Assembly (NCBI GenBank): GCA_900550195.1
Contig: URRB01000013.1
Coordinates: forward strand, 7,285 to 71,284
From: an uncultured Collinsella sp.
GTDB lineage: Bacteria > Actinomycetota > Coriobacteriia > Coriobacteriales > Coriobacteriaceae
Direction: 5' to 3'
DNA: 64,000 bases
Both the position numbers and the translations under genes were made by a program. Below, in pieces: positions 62,180 through 64,000 of the stretch. The notes under the pieces are model-generated. The model saw only the letters and a program-made list of their open reading frames with translations. It ran no database searches and had not been told where the DNA came from. Position 1 is the stretch's first letter; every line of letters starts with the position of its first letter.

Positions 62180-63523
62180 ATGGCGAGAGGCGACGGCATT
62201 GACCGCACCAACGCAAGAAATATGAGGCTGACCGCTGCTAAAATCGGCAACACCCAGCAGCACAACGAACGCGAGAAGGATTCCTATGTCAACCAGGACA
62301 TTGTACCAGAGCGGACGTCGCTCAATGTCCATTTCAAGGTCCCATCCGCAGGGTATCAGGAGATGTTCTCCCAAATGGAGGCCGATGGTGTGATCTCCAC
62401 CCGTGGCATTAAGGCGGACGCATTTCGATACGGTGAGTTGGTCTTTGATGTGAACTCCGCCTACTTCTACAATCACGGCGGCTATGACTTCGCAAAACAA
62501 TTTTACACCGACGCATACAAATCCGCAATCAAAATCGTAGGTGGAGAGCAGTATATTTTGTCGGCGGTCATGCACGCCGACGAACGCAACCGGGCTATGT
62601 CCGAGGCGCTGGGAGAGGACGTGTACCACTACCACCTCCATGTGGTCTATATCCCGGTGGTGGAGAAGGAGATACGATGGACAAAGCGGTGCAAGGACAA
62701 ATCCCTGGTGGGCAAGGTCAAAGAAACCGTTATGCAGGTCAGCATGAGCAAAAAGTGGGCATCCCAGCCCGCAGTAGACGAGGCCACCGGGGAGCCATTA
62801 CGAACAGCAAAGGGCAAGCCTGTGCTGAGAAAGTCGTACAGCGTCTTGCAGGATGATTTCTTTCAGCAGATGCGCTCCGCTGGCTACACGGACTTGGAGC
62901 GTGGAGAGCGTGGCAGTTCCGAGGAACATCTGACGGTCACGCAGTTCAAGGTGAAGTGTGAACAGGAGCGGCTTGCACAGCTTCAGGAGGCGGCTGTGCT
63001 GGCCCAGGCCGAGGTTGACCGAAGGAACAGGGAGGCGGCAGCTGCCGAAAAGGAAGCGGCCCAGGCCAAGGCCAAACTAAACGATGTGGCCCACATGCTG
63101 AAAGGCATGGAGAAGCTGGCGGAGGAATTTTCCAGCGACCCGGAACAGGTCTTGCCAGAAGCGGGACCGCTGGAATCGGCCAGGGCCTACCGGGAGAAAA
63201 AGGCCAAGCCCTTATGGGCGAAGATCGTCAAGGTGCTGCGGTCTGTCTACCGGGCCTACTGCGACCTCAAATCCAAATTTGAGCGGCTGCAAGCGGACTA
63301 TGGCCGGGAGGTCAGCAAAAATAGTTCCTTATCAGAAAGGATTTACGAGGTCTGCGCCGAGAGGGACAGTCTAAAGGGAAAGGTCAGGGACTATGAGCGG
63401 GTCAGGCGGGCCATTGGCCCGGAACAGGCGGACAGAATATTAGAGGCCGCTTACCAGCAGGAACAGGCTGAAAAGGAACGGAAACGGGACGCAAGGCAAA
63501 AAGCAAGATTAGGCGCACGATAA
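62180..63523 (+). CDS. mob: MobV/Pre family relaxase (plasmid recombination/mobilisation enzyme)
   Basis: 447 residues from ATG 62180 after TGGGAGG; that site rules out the in-frame ATG at 62162. The N-terminal Mob/Pre domain (~1-200) nicks oriT. Visible blocks are NARNMRLTAAKIG, ERTSLNVHF and the metal-binding YHYHLHVVYIPV with three His. A long coiled coil follows (~240-330, ERLAQLQEAAVLAQAEVDRRNREAAAAEKEAAQAK in part) and a second one near the C terminus. Codon use is that of low-GC Clostridia-type elements, unlike the host. The tet(W) leader begins ~130 bp downstream. Confidence 0.92.
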   Translation: MARGDGIDRTNARNMRLTAAKIGNTQQHNEREKDSYVNQDIVPERTSLNVHFKVPSAGYQEMFSQMEADGVISTRGIKADAFRYGELVFDVNSAYFYNHGGYDFAKQFYTDAYKSAIKIVGGEQYILSAVMHADERNRAMSEALGEDVYHYHLHVVYIPVVEKEIRWTKRCKDKSLVGKVKETVMQVSMSKKWASQPAVDEATGEPLRTAKGKPVLRKSYSVLQDDFFQQMRSAGYTDLERGERGSSEEHLTVTQFKVKCEQERLAQLQEAAVLAQAEVDRRNREAAAAEKEAAQAKAKLNDVAHMLKGMEKLAEEFSSDPEQVLPEAGPLESARAYREKKAKPLWAKIVKVLRSVYRAYCDLKSKFERLQADYGREVSKNSSLSERIYEVCAERDSLKGKVRDYERVRRAIGPEQADRILEAAYQQEQAEKERKRDARQKARLGAR

Positions 63524-63593
63524 TCACCAAAAACGGAGGGTGTTCCAGTGAATGCCCTCCTGATTTATTTGGGGAATCGGGTAAAATAATTTC

Positions 63594-63622
63594 TTGTTTT
63601 TTAGAGTGTACTATGATATACT
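63594..63622 (+). promoter_or_regulatory. Promoter of tet(W)
   Basis: TTGTTT (63594-63599), 17-bp spacer, TATACT (63617-63622). Confidence 0.8.
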
Positions 63623-63654
63623 GCTATTATCTTGATTTGAGGAGTCTACCAAAT

Positions 63655-63678
63655 ATGCGGCAAGGTATTCTTAAATAA
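63655..63678 (+). CDS. tet(W) leader peptide
   Basis: ATG CGG CAA GGT ATT CTT AAA TAA encodes MRQGILK behind GAGGAG. Its coding sequence (GGTATTCTTAAAT) pairs with ATTTAAGAATAC downstream (63737-63755 region), so ribosome position on this leader can decide whether the later terminator forms, the attenuation scheme described for ribosomal-protection tet genes. Confidence 0.75.
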   Translation: MRQGILK

Positions 63679-63824
63679 AATTTGATAATGGGCGCAAAAA
63701 TGATTGCCCCTTGCAGGGGCTTAGTTTTTGTACCCAATTTAAGAATACTTTTGCCTTTTTAGTAAATATCGTGACGGACAGCGGCTCATGTAAGCCGTCA
63801 TACTTCTGTTTGTCCGAAGTCATG

Positions 63825-63864
63825 ATCCCCAGCGGTAAAAGTATTAGCCGCTGGGGATTTTTGC
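63825..63864 (+). terminator. Attenuator terminator of the tet(W) leader
   Basis: ATCCCCAGCGG / TAAAAGTATTAG / CCGCTGGGGAT then TTTTTGC. Confidence 0.88.
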
Positions 63865-63894
63865 GCCCATTTGGGCCTTGTATGGAGGATAGAC

Positions 63895-64000
63895 ATGAAC
63901 ATTATCAATATCGGGATTCTTGCCCATGTAGACGCTGGAAAGACAACCTTGACGGAGAGCCTGCTATATGCCAGCGGAGCCATTTCAGAACCGGGGAGCG
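63895..64000 (+). CDS. tet(W): Tetracycline resistance ribosomal protection protein, Tet(W)-type, 3' truncated
   Basis: Only the first 35 codons lie in the window. MNIINIGILAHVDAGKTTLTE and the following LLYASGAISEPGS match Tet(W) better than Tet(M) or Tet(O), which have different residues in that last segment. AHVDAGKTT is the G1 loop of this EF-G-like GTPase that dislodges tetracycline from the ribosome. The start ATG 63895 follows TGGAGGAT. Mosaic alleles such as tet(O/W) start the same way, so the exact allele is open. Confidence 0.9.
   Translation, partial: MNIINIGILAHVDAGKTTLTESLLYASGAISEPGS

Larger units (their letters stand above)
63524..63894 (+). promoter_or_regulatory. tet(W) attenuator region
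   Basis: 371 bp holding the promoter, leader peptide, a GCCCCTTGCAGGGGC hairpin, the anti-structure ATTTAAGAATACTTTT, a GACGGACAGCGGCTC..AAGCCGTC dyad and a final terminator hairpin, then the ribosome site TGGAGGAT before tet(W). Arrangement is as in other tet(W)/tet(M)-type leaders. Confidence 0.82.

Noticed and set aside
61716..62225. Open frame of 169 codons before the relaxase
   Set aside because: No ribosome site. It starts inside the ATPase stop region and runs through strong inverted repeats into the relaxase start, so it was treated as non-coding.

Overview
The window looks like chromosome of a gut actinobacterium of the Coriobacteriia, most likely Collinsella or a close relative. 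This is inferred from GC-rich coding DNA, strong GGAGG ribosome sites, a gatCAB operon, a SpaA-type pilus locus, and Coriobacteriia-like versions of moaC-mobB, murT-gatD, a type III glutamine synthetase and a cobalamin-dependent methionine synthase. The last ~4.2 kb differ in base and codon use and match Firmicutes-type mobilisable DNA ending in the start of a tet(W)-type tetracycline-resistance gene.

Layout. 1-3.2 kb: a heterodimeric ABC exporter (first subunit cut by the window edge). 3.2-4.5 kb: a nuclease-like gene broken by one in-frame TAG and bracketed by two near-identical palindromes. 4.6-7.0 kb: molybdenum cofactor genes moaA and a moaC-mobB fusion. 7.0-7.3 kb: a dense run of palindromic repeats, then a HAD phosphatase. 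8.2-16.8 kb: a pilus island (large adhesin with a 9-G tract, two paralogous pilins, class C sortase), followed by the same palindrome pair as lies before it. 17.1-20.6 kb: gatCAB. 21.0-23.4 kb: a DUF6110 protein and a P1B-type metal ATPase behind a dyad-containing promoter. 23.5-24.4 kb: an RHH/PIN toxin-antitoxin pair. 25.1-25.5 kb: tmRNA. 25.8-30.8 kb: patatin-like lipase, rplM-rpsI, glmM, PTS EIIA, nagB (amino-sugar metabolism). 31.2-34.2 kb: a large STAND/BTAD regulator. 34.3-41.6 kb, mostly minus strand: yhbY, a methyltransferase, UPF0210, and a methionine operon metF / reactivation-domain protein / metH. 42.1-44.7 kb: glutamine synthetase III and tRNA-Glu. 44.8-49.1 kb, minus: two unknown proteins plus a MurT-GatD fusion for lipid II amidation. 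49.6-55.7 kb: Fe-alcohol dehydrogenase, glycerol dehydrogenase-like protein, a multi-cluster Fe-S protein, ychF, a DUF1648 protein, and a divergent regulator pair around a perfect 24-bp palindrome. 56.0-58.9 kb: asparaginase and guaA. 59.5-64.0 kb: a host XRE gene remnant joined to a truncated integrase, then relaxosome protein, RepA-like ATPase, MobV relaxase and tet(W) with its attenuator leader.

The most unusual content is non-coding. (i) Two large nested palindromes (20.6 and 35.8 kb) share short conserved blocks, while both their outer and inner stems differ completely in sequence yet stay self-complementary. (ii) A family of short palindromes shares a GGGACAGG-like core with interchangeable arms. 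(iii) A ~63-bp CATCACAAC palindrome family comes in two loop types, one bracketing the broken nuclease gene and the other bracketing the HAD/pilus island. (iv) Seven TTTACTCCC(C) motifs in both orientations cluster next to the mobile-DNA junction. These look like structured mobile or RNA elements, but no mobilising enzyme for them is visible here. Base-composition statements are by eye, and no database searches were possible.
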